Part shown: one piece after another, positions 8,356 through 18,035 of the stretch
Numbering within the stretch: position 1 is the first letter of the stretch
Layout of the letters: the number at the start of each line of letters is the position of its first letter
Assembly: GCA_963775335.1 (NCBI GenBank)
Contig: CAVZIJ010000003.1
Location: 2,542,001 to 2,606,000 of the forward strand
Length of the DNA stretch: 64,000 bases
Origin: CAVQCX01 sp963775335
GTDB lineage: Bacteria > Pseudomonadota > Gammaproteobacteria > Chromatiales > Chromatiaceae
Reading direction: 5' to 3'
Position numbers and translations under genes: made by a program
Notes under the pieces: generated by a model
The model's database searches: none
Seen by the model: only the letters and a program-made list of their open reading frames with translations
Told to the model about the DNA's origin: nothing

Positions 8356-8397
8356 GGAAAAGCGGACGGCCGGGCCATCCATGGCCCGGCCGTCCGC
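8356..8397 (-). terminator. Strong palindromic terminator of hppA
   Basis: A perfect 17-bp inverted repeat runs from GCGGACGGCCGGGCCAT (8362-8378) to ATGGCCCGGCCGTCCGC (8381-8397) with a 2-nt centre. On the minus strand it is followed by TTTTCC. It lies 22 bp past the hppA stop. The core GGCCCGGCCATGGATGGCC-like hairpin resembles hairpins in the CRISPR trailer repeats. Confidence 0.7.
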
Positions 8398-8419
8398 CGG
8401 CGCTATCCCGGAAGCTGCC

Positions 8420-10429
<2,010 letters not shown>

Positions 10430-10477
10430 CGTGATCTCCTCTGCGAAAAGTTAAGGAATTGCAGCATTGAGTACCGT

Positions 10478-10681
10478 TCAGCGGCCGACCCGCGAGAAAT
10501 CCGTGCCGGGCCGCAGCCCGAAAGCCTCCTCCAGGCCCATTTCGGTGATGAGCCGGTCGACCGCACCCTGGCCATGCTCCCGCTGCAGCTCCGCCAGCAT
10601 CAGGCGAACGGCGTTGCGGTTATAGCCGCCGCCGAAAGCCAGCTGCGGGCGGATCAGCTCACGGGCTCGCTCGGGGGTCAT
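10478..10681 (-). CDS. Small conserved-looking protein between pfp and hppA
   Basis: The product has 67 residues starting MTPERARELIRPQL. The frame is open 27 codons further upstream, but that leader is arginine/proline rich and crosses the pfp-end hairpin. It is predicted helical, with FGGGYNRNAVRLMLAELQRE followed by GQGAVDRLITEMGLEEAFGL, and has no signal peptide or membrane segment. It lies 48 bp upstream of hppA and downstream of pfp, so it is probably transcribed with one of them. I do not recognise the family. An accessory or regulatory role in PPi metabolism would be inference from position only. Confidence 0.55.
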   Translation of the reverse strand: MTPERARELIRPQLAFGGGYNRNAVRLMLAELQREHGQGAVDRLITEMGLEEAFGLRPGTDFSRVGR

Positions 10682-10733
10682 CTTTGGTGTGTCTCGGGCA
10701 TGTCTCGGGCCGCGGCCGACCGGCAATGAAGAA

Positions 10734-10753
10734 CGGGGGCTTTGCGGCCCCCG
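10734..10753 (-). terminator. Hairpin after pfp
   Basis: CGGGGGC (10734-10740) pairs with GCCCCCG (10747-10753) around a 6-nt loop, 11 bp past the pfp stop. On the minus strand it is followed by TTCTTCATT, a poor T-run, so termination is probably partial and could allow read-through to the 67-residue gene and hppA. Confidence 0.45.
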
Positions 10754-10764
10754 ATTTTTCAACC

Positions 10765-12027
10765 TCAGATCTCGAAAACACTATTGAGCTTCTTGGGCAC
10801 GGCCACGTTTTTCAGGGTGACGTATTTGGGCATGCCGCTCTCGAACGGCGGGTAGTCCTCGCCCTGGATCAGGGGCACCAGGTAGTCGCGGCAGGGCGCG
10901 GTGATACCGAGCCCGTCCTCGGAGATGAACTCCCTGGGCATGAACTTCTCGACATTGGCCACCTCCGACAGCGGCGCCTTGCCGACCTCCCAGGCGTAGG
11001 GATGGGTGGACTTGCGCACGATGGTCGGCATGATGGCGTTGTCGCCGGCGATGGCGTACTCCACCGCCGCCTTGCCCGTGGCGTAAGCCTGGTCCACGTC
11101 GGTCTTGGAGGCCAGGTGCCGGGCCGCCCGCTGCAGATAGTCGGCCACCGCCCAGTGGAACTTGTAGCCCAGGGCGTCCTTGATCATGTTGGCCACCACC
11201 GGGGCAGCGCCGCCCAGCTGGGCATGACCGAAGGCGTCGCGGGTACCCTGCTCGGCCAGGAACTTGCCGTCGGGCCACTTGGCACCTTCCGAGACCACGA
11301 TGGTGCAGTAGTCATGGGTCTCGACCTTCTGCTGGACCGTGGCCAGGAAGCGCTCCTGGTCGAACTCCACCTCGGGGAAGAGGATGAGGACCGGGATGTC
11401 GTTGTCCGCGTCCGCTGCCAGACCACCCGCCGCGGCTATCCAGCCGGCGTGGCGGCCCATCACCTCGAGGACGAAGATCTTGGTCGAGGTCTTCGACATG
11501 GAGCGCACATCGTAGCTGGCCTCCCGGGTGGAGACAGCGATGTACTTGGCCACCGAGCCGAAGCCGGGGCAGTTGTCGGTGATGGGCAGGTCGTTGTCGA
11601 CCGTCTTGGGCACATGGACCGCCTGGATCGGATAGCCCATGGTCTCGGAGAGCTGGGACACCTTGTGGCAGGTGTCCGCGGAGTCGCCACCGCCGTTGTA
11701 GAAGAAGTAGCCGATGTCGTGGGCCTTGAACACCTCGATCAGACGCTCGTACTCGCGCCGGTTCTTCTCCAGGCTCTTGAGCTTGTAACGGCAAGACCCG
11801 AAGGCGCCCGAGGGCGTGTAGCGCAACGCGGCGATGGCCGCTGCCGATTCCTGACTGGTGTCGATCAGGTCCTCGGTCAGAGCGCCGATGATCCCGTTGC
11901 GGCCGGCGTAGACGTTGGCGATCTTGTCGGGATGCTGCCGAGCAGTCTGGATCACCCCGCACGCGGAGGCATTGATCACCGCGGTCACACCGCCCGATTG
12001 GGCATAGAAGGCATTCTTGGCTGTCAT
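10765..12027 (-). CDS. pfp: Pyrophosphate-dependent 6-phosphofructokinase
   Basis: This enzyme reversibly phosphorylates fructose 6-phosphate using PPi. The 420-residue product has the N-terminal YAQSGGVTAVINASACG, the donor-site YNGGGDSADT, the substrate-site PKTVDNDLPITD (catalytic Asp) and VMGRHAGWIAAAGG. The GGGDS and KTVDND combination is that of PPi-linked enzymes rather than ATP-PFK, which has GGDGS and TIDND. It is followed by a small gene and hppA in the same direction, the arrangement seen in autotrophic sulfur oxidisers and Methylococcus. There it is thought to act on fructose bisphosphate or sedoheptulose bisphosphate and save energy as PPi. Confidence 0.95.
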   Translation of the reverse strand: MTAKNAFYAQSGGVTAVINASACGVIQTARQHPDKIANVYAGRNGIIGALTEDLIDTSQESAAAIAALRYTPSGAFGSCRYKLKSLEKNRREYERLIEVFKAHDIGYFFYNGGGDSADTCHKVSQLSETMGYPIQAVHVPKTVDNDLPITDNCPGFGSVAKYIAVSTREASYDVRSMSKTSTKIFVLEVMGRHAGWIAAAGGLAADADNDIPVLILFPEVEFDQERFLATVQQKVETHDYCTIVVSEGAKWPDGKFLAEQGTRDAFGHAQLGGAAPVVANMIKDALGYKFHWAVADYLQRAARHLASKTDVDQAYATGKAAVEYAIAGDNAIMPTIVRKSTHPYAWEVGKAPLSEVANVEKFMPREFISEDGLGITAPCRDYLVPLIQGEDYPPFESGMPKYVTLKNVAVPKKLNSVFEI

Positions 12028-12101
12028 GCAGGATCTCCCTCAATACGCTACGTCGGATTTTCGATTCAAGCTCTCGCCCCGGAGGCCCCGGCCGCCCCCG
12101 C

Positions 12102-12461
12102 TCACCGGCGCTTTTCCGGGAGGTCGCCCCGCTCTCGGGCGGCATGGTCTGCCTGGGTCTGCAGGAGCGACACCACGCACTCGGTCAGGTCGTCGTACTC
12201 ACTCACGCCGGTGCCGTACTGCTGGAAGCCTCGATAGAAGAACTGGCATCGGTAGCGACGGTCGCCGGTCTTGAACACGACGAAATTGCAGTCCTCGGCG
12301 CGCCAGTAAAGGACTGGGCAGGCAGTGAGCTCGCGGTCGGAGACGCTCAACCGGATCTCGGAGTCGGCCAGCTCGATGTCGACACCGCGCCCGAAACGCT
12401 CTTCCAAGGTCGTTCTGACGACCCAGAGCTCGCTCTCGGTGATGTCGGGAATCTGCTTCAT
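12102..12461 (-). CDS. Hypothetical protein, 119 residues
   Basis: This is a soluble protein with no signal or membrane segment. It begins MKQIPDITESELWVVRTTLE, then an alternating beta-type stretch (IELADSEIRLSVSDRELTACPVLYW, in part), and YRCQFFYRGFQQYGTGVSEYDDL before a helical end (LTECVVSLLQTQADHAARE). Base composition and codon use match its neighbours. It lies 74 bp upstream of pfp on the same strand and could be its operon leader. I do not recognise the family. Confidence 0.6.
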   Translation of the reverse strand: MKQIPDITESELWVVRTTLEERFGRGVDIELADSEIRLSVSDRELTACPVLYWRAEDCNFVVFKTGDRRYRCQFFYRGFQQYGTGVSEYDDLTECVVSLLQTQADHAARERGDLPEKRR

Positions 12462-12540
12462 GGACCCTGTTTCCGGCCAGTCGGCCCGCCCGCGGCGGGG
12501 GCCGGGAATCTTAACCGAAAACCGGTCCGGATCAATAAGG

Positions 12541-12700
12541 AAGCACGTTGACTTGACGCGAACGATCAGATTAGCTTACCCGAGATCGATGAATGCCGGC
12601 CAATGCAAATGTCGGATGGCGCCATCGAATTTGCTAATTGAATAATAAATTCTTGGACTTGAAGCCAATCCAGCGGCTGCCGGCCGGCCCTGGAATGGCC
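12541..12700 (+). promoter_or_regulatory. AT-rich promoter region of adk
   Basis: The 258-bp gap between the divergent hypothetical gene and adk contains AT-rich patches. TTGACG near 12551 is followed 17 nt later by TTACCC, and a second AT-rich patch (AATTGAATAATAAATTC) lies near 12638. Neither is a convincing sigma-70 pair, so the promoter is placed only broadly. The ribosome site GGAGGAAGGCT-like sequence precedes ATG 12721. Confidence 0.3.
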
Positions 12701-12720
12701 GCCGGAGCGGGAGGAAGGCT

Positions 12721-13824
12721 ATGCGAATCATCTTGCTGGGGGCGCCCGGCTCGGGCAAGGGAACCCAGGCGAAGCGCCTGGTCGAGGACTATGGCATTCC
12801 CCAGATATCCACGGGGGACCTGCTGAGGGCGCAGGTCGCCGCGGGCACCGCCCTGGGAGTGCAGACCCAATCCGCGATGGACTCCGGCCAGCTGGTTTCC
12901 GACGCCATCGTCCTGGGCATGATCAAGGAGCGCCTCGCCCAGCCGGACGTCGCCAACGGCTTCATCCTCGATGGGTTTCCGCGCAATTCCGCCCAGGCAG
13001 ACGCCCTGGACCTGCTCCTCGATGAGCTCGGCCAGCCCGTCGACGTTGCCCTCTTGATCGCCATCGATACCGACACCTTGATGGAGCGGCTGGTCGGACG
13101 TCGCACCTGCGAGTCCTGCGGCCAGATGTACAACGTGTACACGGATCCACCCCGGGTCGACGGGATCTGCGACCGGTGCGGCGGGGGGGTTCGCCAGCGT
13201 ACCGACGACAACGAAGAGACCATCAGCAACCGGCTCCGCGTCTATGAGCACCAGACCGCAGCCGTGATCCAGCATTACCGTTTGCACGGAAAGCTGCGGC
13301 AGGTCGACGGTGTCCGGGATATCCGCGACGTCCACGGGGAGATCCGGGCGATCATCGACGAGACACCGCCCACCATCGTCGATACGGTCCCGGTCAGCGA
13401 GGCCCCCGAGCCGATCGAGCGCTGGCCTGAGGCCAGCCCCGCCGAGCGCCCATCGGCGGGGCGCGCAACGAGCGCCTGGCGAGAGAAAGCCGCCCCCAAG
13501 AAGGCTGCTCCGAAGAAGGCCGTCCCGAAGAAGGCCGTCCCGAAGAAGGCCGCACCGAAGAAGGCCGTCCCGAAGAAGGCCGTCCCGAAGAAGGCCGTAC
13601 CCAAGAAGGCCGTACCCAAGAAGGCCGTCCCGAAGAAGGCCGTACCCAAGAAGGCCGCACCGAAGAAGGCCGTACCCAAGAAGGCCGTACCCAAGAAGGC
13701 CGTACCCAAGAAGGCCGTACCCAAGAAGGCCGTCCCGAAGAAGGCCGTCCCGAAGAAGGCCGTTTCGAAGAAAGCTGCACCCAAGAAGGCTGCGCCCAAG
13801 AAGAGCGCGGGCCGGCGCCGCTAG
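12721..13824 (+). CDS. adk: Adenylate kinase with long Lys/Ala/Pro (histone H1/AlgP-like) C-terminal tail
   Basis: Residues 1-215 are a complete adenylate kinase (ATP + AMP to 2 ADP). They include the P-loop GAPGSGKGTQ (7-16), the AMP-site DGFPRN (84-89) and a zinc-binding LID with Cys130, Cys133, Cys150 and Cys153. Instead of ending there, the frame continues through an acidic/proline linker (about 216-255). It then runs into 21 Lys-Lys pairs in KKA(A/V)P pentapeptides, ending SAGRRR at 367. Each pentapeptide is a near-identical 15-bp DNA unit, so the tract (about 13490-13810) is a coding minisatellite likely to vary in copy number. Such tails in AlgP and bacterial H1-like proteins bind nucleic acid. 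A DNA- or polyphosphate-binding role here is inference. Confidence 0.93.
   Translation: MRIILLGAPGSGKGTQAKRLVEDYGIPQISTGDLLRAQVAAGTALGVQTQSAMDSGQLVSDAIVLGMIKERLAQPDVANGFILDGFPRNSAQADALDLLLDELGQPVDVALLIAIDTDTLMERLVGRRTCESCGQMYNVYTDPPRVDGICDRCGGGVRQRTDDNEETISNRLRVYEHQTAAVIQHYRLHGKLRQVDGVRDIRDVHGEIRAIIDETPPTIVDTVPVSEAPEPIERWPEASPAERPSAGRATSAWREKAAPKKAAPKKAVPKKAVPKKAAPKKAVPKKAVPKKAVPKKAVPKKAVPKKAVPKKAAPKKAVPKKAVPKKAVPKKAVPKKAVPKKAVPKKAVSKKAAPKKAAPKKSAGRRR
13490..13810 (+). repeat. 15-bp tandem repeat inside adk
   Basis: About 21 copies of AAGAAGGCCGTCCCG or AAGAAGGCCGTACCC run in frame, encoding KKAVP and KKAAP. The two DNA variants occur in blocks, which suggests expansion by unequal exchange or slippage. 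Confidence 0.9.
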
Positions 13825-14149
13825 TTGGCGCCCTCGCACGCCGAACAAACCGGTCCAGGGCGGGAGGCTGCAAACGTATTGCCGCGGCGATCCCTGCGGG
13901 TGGATGCTGCCGCTGCCCGGCCGCCCAAGGCGCTCCGGGCAGCGCCGAGGCCCTTGAGCAGACGATCGCGGAGCTCGTGGAGAGCTCGCAACAGCTGCAG
14001 ATGCTGCGACAGATTGGCGTGGACATGGCCCAGGGCAATGGTGGCATAGGCGTGCCGACTGCAAAGCTTGGCGAGCGTCAGGCACAGATGGAGATCCTTC
14101 CACCCGGGGTCGAAGCGGCCGGCTGAAGCGAGATGCGCCGTACCGCGGC
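13825..14149. other. Gap between adk and pmbA; coding status unclear
   Basis: Both strands are open. The minus-strand frame downstream of pmbA reads RFDPGWKDLHLCLTLAKLC and a helical HANLSQHLQLLRALHELRD, with high GC at third positions. It has no start codon before 14225, inside the pmbA 3' end. The plus-strand frame gives an equally helical LVESSQQLQMLRQIGVDMA without a clear start. No terminator or RNA structure is obvious. I leave it uncalled. Confidence 0.3.
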
Positions 14150-15484
14150 TCAGTCCCCGGCGATCGTCAACGAGCCGACCAGCCAGGAGCCCGTCTTGAT
14201 GCTGCCACGGCATTCCTCGTCGCACCCGACCGCAATCAGGTCGCGGAACATGCTGCGCAGGTTGCCCGCGACGGTGATCTCCTCCACCGGATGCCGGATC
14301 TCGCCGTTCTCCACCCAGAAGCCCGCTGCCCCCCGGGAGTAATCGCCGGTCACCGGGTTGACGCCCTGCCCCATCAGCTCGCCGATCAGCAGCCCCTCCC
14401 CCATCCGTGCCATCAGACCGTCCAGATCCAGCTTGCTGGGGTCGATCCTCAGGTTGCGCACACCGCCGGCATTTGCGGTGGTCTGCAGACCCAGCTTGCG
14501 GGCGGAGTAGCTGTCGAGCACGTAGCCGTCGAGCACCCCGGCGGTCACCAGATCCCTGGCCTGCGTGGCCACCCCCTCCTGGTCGAAAGCGGCGCTGGCG
14601 AGCCCGCGCGGCAGCAAAGGGTCCTCATGGATCCGCACGAAGTCGGGGAACAACCGCTGGCCGCGGGCGTCGAGCAGAAACGAGGAGCGCCGGTACTGGC
14701 TGGAGCCCCGGATCGCCCCGATGAAGCTTCGCAGCAACGAGGCCGCCACGTCGGCGCGAAAGATCACCGGGGCGGTACGGGTGCCGATCTTGCGGCTGCC
14801 CAGCCGCCCCAGGGTGCGCTGCGCCGCCTTGCGGCCAACCTGCTCGGCCGACTCCAGGTCTTCGGGACAGCGGGCCACCGTGTACCAGTAATCGCGCTGC
14901 ATCCCTTCCCCCTCGCCGCCGATGACCGCGCAGCTCAGGCTGTGACGGCTTACCGGATAGCCTCCGATGAACCCGTGGCTGTTGCCGTAGACATGCAGCC
15001 CCGACTCGGTGCTCAGAGTGGCGCCCTCCGAGTTGGTAATCCGGGAGTCGAGCGCACGGGCCGCCTCCTCACACGCCAGGGCCAGATCGACGGCGGCGTC
15101 CACCTCGATCGACCAGGGATGATAAAGATCCAGGTCCGGGATGTGCCGGGCCATGAGCGCGGGATCTGCCAGGCCCGCATAGGGGTCCTCGTGGGTGTAG
15201 CGCGCGATGCCGCAGGCGGCCCTCACGGTGTCGCGGATCGCCTCGGGGCGCAGATCGGTGGTGCTCGCAGAGCCTTTTCTCTGACCGAAATAGACCGTGA
15301 CACCCAAGGCGTTGTCGCGGGTATGCTCGATCGTTTCCACCTCGCCCAGGCGCACCGTCGCGGTCAGACCCGAGTCGCTGCTCACCCCGGCCTCCGCAGC
15401 GCTGGCCCCCTGGCGCTCGGCCTCCCTCAGGAGCTCGGCCACGATCTGCTCGAGGTCCGCTAAACGTGGGTCGATGTCGCGCAT
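14150..15484 (-). CDS. pmbA: Metalloprotease-associated protein PmbA/TldE
   Basis: This is the partner of TldD in the heterodimeric TldD/E protease. In E. coli it matures microcin B17 and helps degrade CcdA. The 444-residue product starts MRDIDPRLADLEQIVAELL at 15484; an upstream in-frame extension looks non-coding. Family features include YFGQRKGSAST, VIGGEGEGMQRDYWYT and the C-terminal NPVTGDYSRGAAGFWVENGE. As expected for TldE, there is no HExxxH. tldD lies 108 bp upstream on the same strand. Confidence 0.92.
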   Translation of the reverse strand: MRDIDPRLADLEQIVAELLREAERQGASAAEAGVSSDSGLTATVRLGEVETIEHTRDNALGVTVYFGQRKGSASTTDLRPEAIRDTVRAACGIARYTHEDPYAGLADPALMARHIPDLDLYHPWSIEVDAAVDLALACEEAARALDSRITNSEGATLSTESGLHVYGNSHGFIGGYPVSRHSLSCAVIGGEGEGMQRDYWYTVARCPEDLESAEQVGRKAAQRTLGRLGSRKIGTRTAPVIFRADVAASLLRSFIGAIRGSSQYRRSSFLLDARGQRLFPDFVRIHEDPLLPRGLASAAFDQEGVATQARDLVTAGVLDGYVLDSYSARKLGLQTTANAGGVRNLRIDPSKLDLDGLMARMGEGLLIGELMGQGVNPVTGDYSRGAAGFWVENGEIRHPVEEITVAGNLRSMFRDLIAVGCDEECRGSIKTGSWLVGSLTIAGD

Positions 15485-15592
15485 AGGCCGCTCGCAGAAG
15501 GTCGCATCACTGTTATCTTTGGTCGTCGAGGTGGGGGAGATGCAGGTCGATGACATCCCCGCGGGCGATCGCCCGACGAGGGGCATCCCGGC

Positions 15593-17035
15593 TCAGGCCG
15601 AGGTTCCGCCAACGGTAAGTCTGTCGATACGCAGGGTGGGCTGGCCCACTCCCACGGGCACGCTCTGGCCTTCCTTGCCGCAAGTGCCGACCCCCTCGTC
15701 GAGGGCGAGATCATCGCCGACCATGCTGACCCGGGTCAGCACCTCCGGCCCGTTGCCGATGAGGGTGGCCCCTTTGACCGGGCATGTCACCCGCCCCTTT
15801 TCGATCAGATAGGCCTCGCTCGCCGAGAACACGAACTTGCCCGAGGTGATATCGACCTGGCCGCCGCCGAAGTTCACCGCGTAAAGACCTTTGTCCACCG
15901 AAGCGATGATCTCGTCGCGGCCGTGGGGCCCCGCGAGCATGTAAGTATTGGTCATCCGAGGCATCGGCAGATGTGCATAGGACTCGCGCCGCCCGTTGCC
16001 GGTCGACGCCTGGCCCATGAGCCGGGCATTGAGCTTGTCCTGCATGTAGCCCCGCAGCCGGCCGTTCTCGATGAGCACCGTACGCTGGCTGGGCGTGCCT
16101 TCGTCGTCGATGTTCAGCGAGCCCCGCCGCCCGGCCAAAGTGCCGTCATCGACCACAGTGCACAGCTCGGAGGCCACTTTCTGACCGAGACGGCCGGCGA
16201 ACGCTGACGTGCCTTTGCGGTTGAAGTCCCCCTCCAGCCCGTGCCCGACCGCCTCGTGCAGCAGCACCCCCGGCCAGCCGGAGCCCAGCACGACGGTCAT
16301 GGTCCCCGCTGGCGCCTCTACCGCCTCGAGGTTGGTCAGCGCCTGGCGCACGGCCTCGCGCGCATAACCGAGAGCGCGGTCCTGCTCGATGAAGAAGCTC
16401 AAACCCTGACGCGCGCCGCCCCCGCTGGCGCCCTGCTCGCGTCGCCCCTGATGCTCGACGATTACGCTCACGTTGAGGCGCACCAGCGGCCGCACGTCGC
16501 CGTGCAGGGAGCCGTCGACGGACGCGACCAACACCAGATCGTGGGCGGCAACCAGGCTGACGATCACCTGAGTGACCCGGGGGTCGGCGCGGCGCGCCTC
16601 TGCGTCCACCCGCCGGAGCAGGTCCACCTTCTCCTGCTCGGTCAGGGTCTCGAGCGGATTCAAGGGCTCATAGAGACGATGCGGCGGAGGGGCGGACCGG
16701 GCGACGCACACCCGCCCCTCACTCCCCGCCCGAGCGATGGCGCGCGCGGTGGCCGCAGCCTCGAGCAGGCTCTCGGAGCGAATCTCGTCACTGTAGGCGA
16801 AACCGGTCTTCTCGCCGCTAATGGCGCGCACCCCGGCCCCTTGCTCGACGCTGTAGCTTCCCTCCTTGATGATGCCGTCCTCCAGCACCCAGGATTCCAG
16901 CCGGCTGGACTCGAAAAAGACGTCGGCAGCATCGATCCTGGGGCTGAGCAGCCCGCCGAGCACCCGGTCCAGGCTGCTCTCGGCCAAGCCAGCCGGAACC
17001 AGAAGGGCGTTACAGGCGATATCGGTCGAATTCAT
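15593..17035 (-). CDS. tldD: Metalloprotease TldD
   Basis: This zinc protease subunit has 480 residues. The catalytic HExxxH is visible in VLLHEAVGHGLEGDFNRKG (about residue 260), with GSGWPGVLLHE before it and SAFAGRLGQKVASE after. The C-terminal NFGGGQVDITSGKFVFSASE is typical. It is followed by pmbA and preceded by a nitrilase-family gene and yhdP in the same direction. This yhdP-nit-tldD order is common in gammaproteobacteria. The start at 17035 gives MNSTDIACNALLVPAG, with family-like continuation. Confidence 0.95.
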   Translation of the reverse strand: MNSTDIACNALLVPAGLAESSLDRVLGGLLSPRIDAADVFFESSRLESWVLEDGIIKEGSYSVEQGAGVRAISGEKTGFAYSDEIRSESLLEAAATARAIARAGSEGRVCVARSAPPPHRLYEPLNPLETLTEQEKVDLLRRVDAEARRADPRVTQVIVSLVAAHDLVLVASVDGSLHGDVRPLVRLNVSVIVEHQGRREQGASGGGARQGLSFFIEQDRALGYAREAVRQALTNLEAVEAPAGTMTVVLGSGWPGVLLHEAVGHGLEGDFNRKGTSAFAGRLGQKVASELCTVVDDGTLAGRRGSLNIDDEGTPSQRTVLIENGRLRGYMQDKLNARLMGQASTGNGRRESYAHLPMPRMTNTYMLAGPHGRDEIIASVDKGLYAVNFGGGQVDITSGKFVFSASEAYLIEKGRVTCPVKGATLIGNGPEVLTRVSMVGDDLALDEGVGTCGKEGQSVPVGVGQPTLRIDRLTVGGTSA

Positions 17036-17123
17036 GCAAAGCTCTCATGAGGGCGAGCCGCAGTTTCAAGCGCCCGGCTCGCAAGATCTTTGGGCGCCCG
17101 CCGCCGGATGCAAGCACCCGATC

Positions 17124-17939
17124 TCAGCTTCGATCGAGGCGGCGGTGCTCCACCGCGGGAAAGGTACGGCGAGTGGTGGAGAGCAGATCCGCACGGATCT
17201 CAGCGCAGACGGTCCCGATTCCCCGCGGCAGCTCGGCAAGCACCGTGCCCCAGGGATCGACAATCATGCTGTGGCCGTAGGTCTCCCGGCCGCTCACGTG
17301 GAACCCGCCCTGCCCGGCGGCCACCACATAGGCCAGGTTCTCGATGGCGCGGGCCCGCACCAGGATCTCCCAATGGGCCTTACCGGTCATGGCGGTGAAT
17401 GCCGCGGGCAGGCAGATGATCTCCACACCCTGATCGAGCATGCGTCGGAACAGCTCCGGAAATCGAAGGTCGTAGCAGACGGCCACTCCCAGTCGTCCGA
17501 AGGGACTGTCGATCACGACCACCTGGTCGCCGGGCTCGACGGTCTCGGATTCGGCGTACCGCTCCTGGGTACAGGGCAGATGGACGTTGAATAGATGGAT
17601 CTTGTCGTAACGAGCGACCTGCTCCCCCCGGGGGTCGAAGACAAGGCTCGCAGCCCGGACCCGGCGCCCATCGCGCCCCTCCAGCGGCACGGTGCCGCCG
17701 ACCACCCAGATGCCGAAACGCCTGGCCACGTGCACCAGAAATCCCTGCAGCGGGCCCTGGCCCGGGGCTTCCTTTATCGTCTCCAGATCGCGCTCGTGCT
17801 TGCCCATAAAGCCGAAATTCTCCGGCAGCACCACCAAGCGGGCGCCGTTGTCGACAGCCTCGGCGACCAGCCGCTCGACTTCGAGCAGGTTGGCACTGAG
17901 GTTGGGCCCGCTGGCCATCTGAATGGCGGCGATCTTCAC
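17124..17939 (-). CDS. Carbon-nitrogen hydrolase (Nit1/YbeM-like amidase)
   Basis: This nitrilase-superfamily amidase has 271 residues. The Glu-Lys-Cys triad is visible: Glu in VVLPENFGFM, Lys in YDKIHLFNVH, and Cys in AVCYDLRFPELFR. Nit1-type proteins repair deaminated glutathione. The strict FGFMGKHE and DKIHLFNVHLP context supports that subgroup, but the substrate is inferred. It lies between yhdP and tldD, all on the minus strand. Confidence 0.88.
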   Translation of the reverse strand: MKIAAIQMASGPNLSANLLEVERLVAEAVDNGARLVVLPENFGFMGKHERDLETIKEAPGQGPLQGFLVHVARRFGIWVVGGTVPLEGRDGRRVRAASLVFDPRGEQVARYDKIHLFNVHLPCTQERYAESETVEPGDQVVVIDSPFGRLGVAVCYDLRFPELFRRMLDQGVEIICLPAAFTAMTGKAHWEILVRARAIENLAYVVAAGQGGFHVSGRETYGHSMIVDPWGTVLAELPRGIGTVCAEIRADLLSTTRRTFPAVEHRRLDRS

Positions 17940-18035
17940 GCTCTATGGACTCGCTGAACGGGGACTGTCGGCGGCATTCGCGTGGCTGAGAATAGCACCG
18001 ATCCGCGCCTGGCGGCACCCGAGCGCTAGTCCCGT

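Noticed and set aside
13490..13810. 15-bp tandem array considered as a CRISPR-like or satellite array
   Set aside because: It has no spacers, is in frame, and is simply the coding repeat of the adk tail.
12634..14103. 489-codon minus-strand frame rich in GLLRDGLLGYGLL repeats
   Set aside because: It is the antisense reading of the 15-bp repeat in adk. The plus frame has the full adenylate kinase and a ribosome site.
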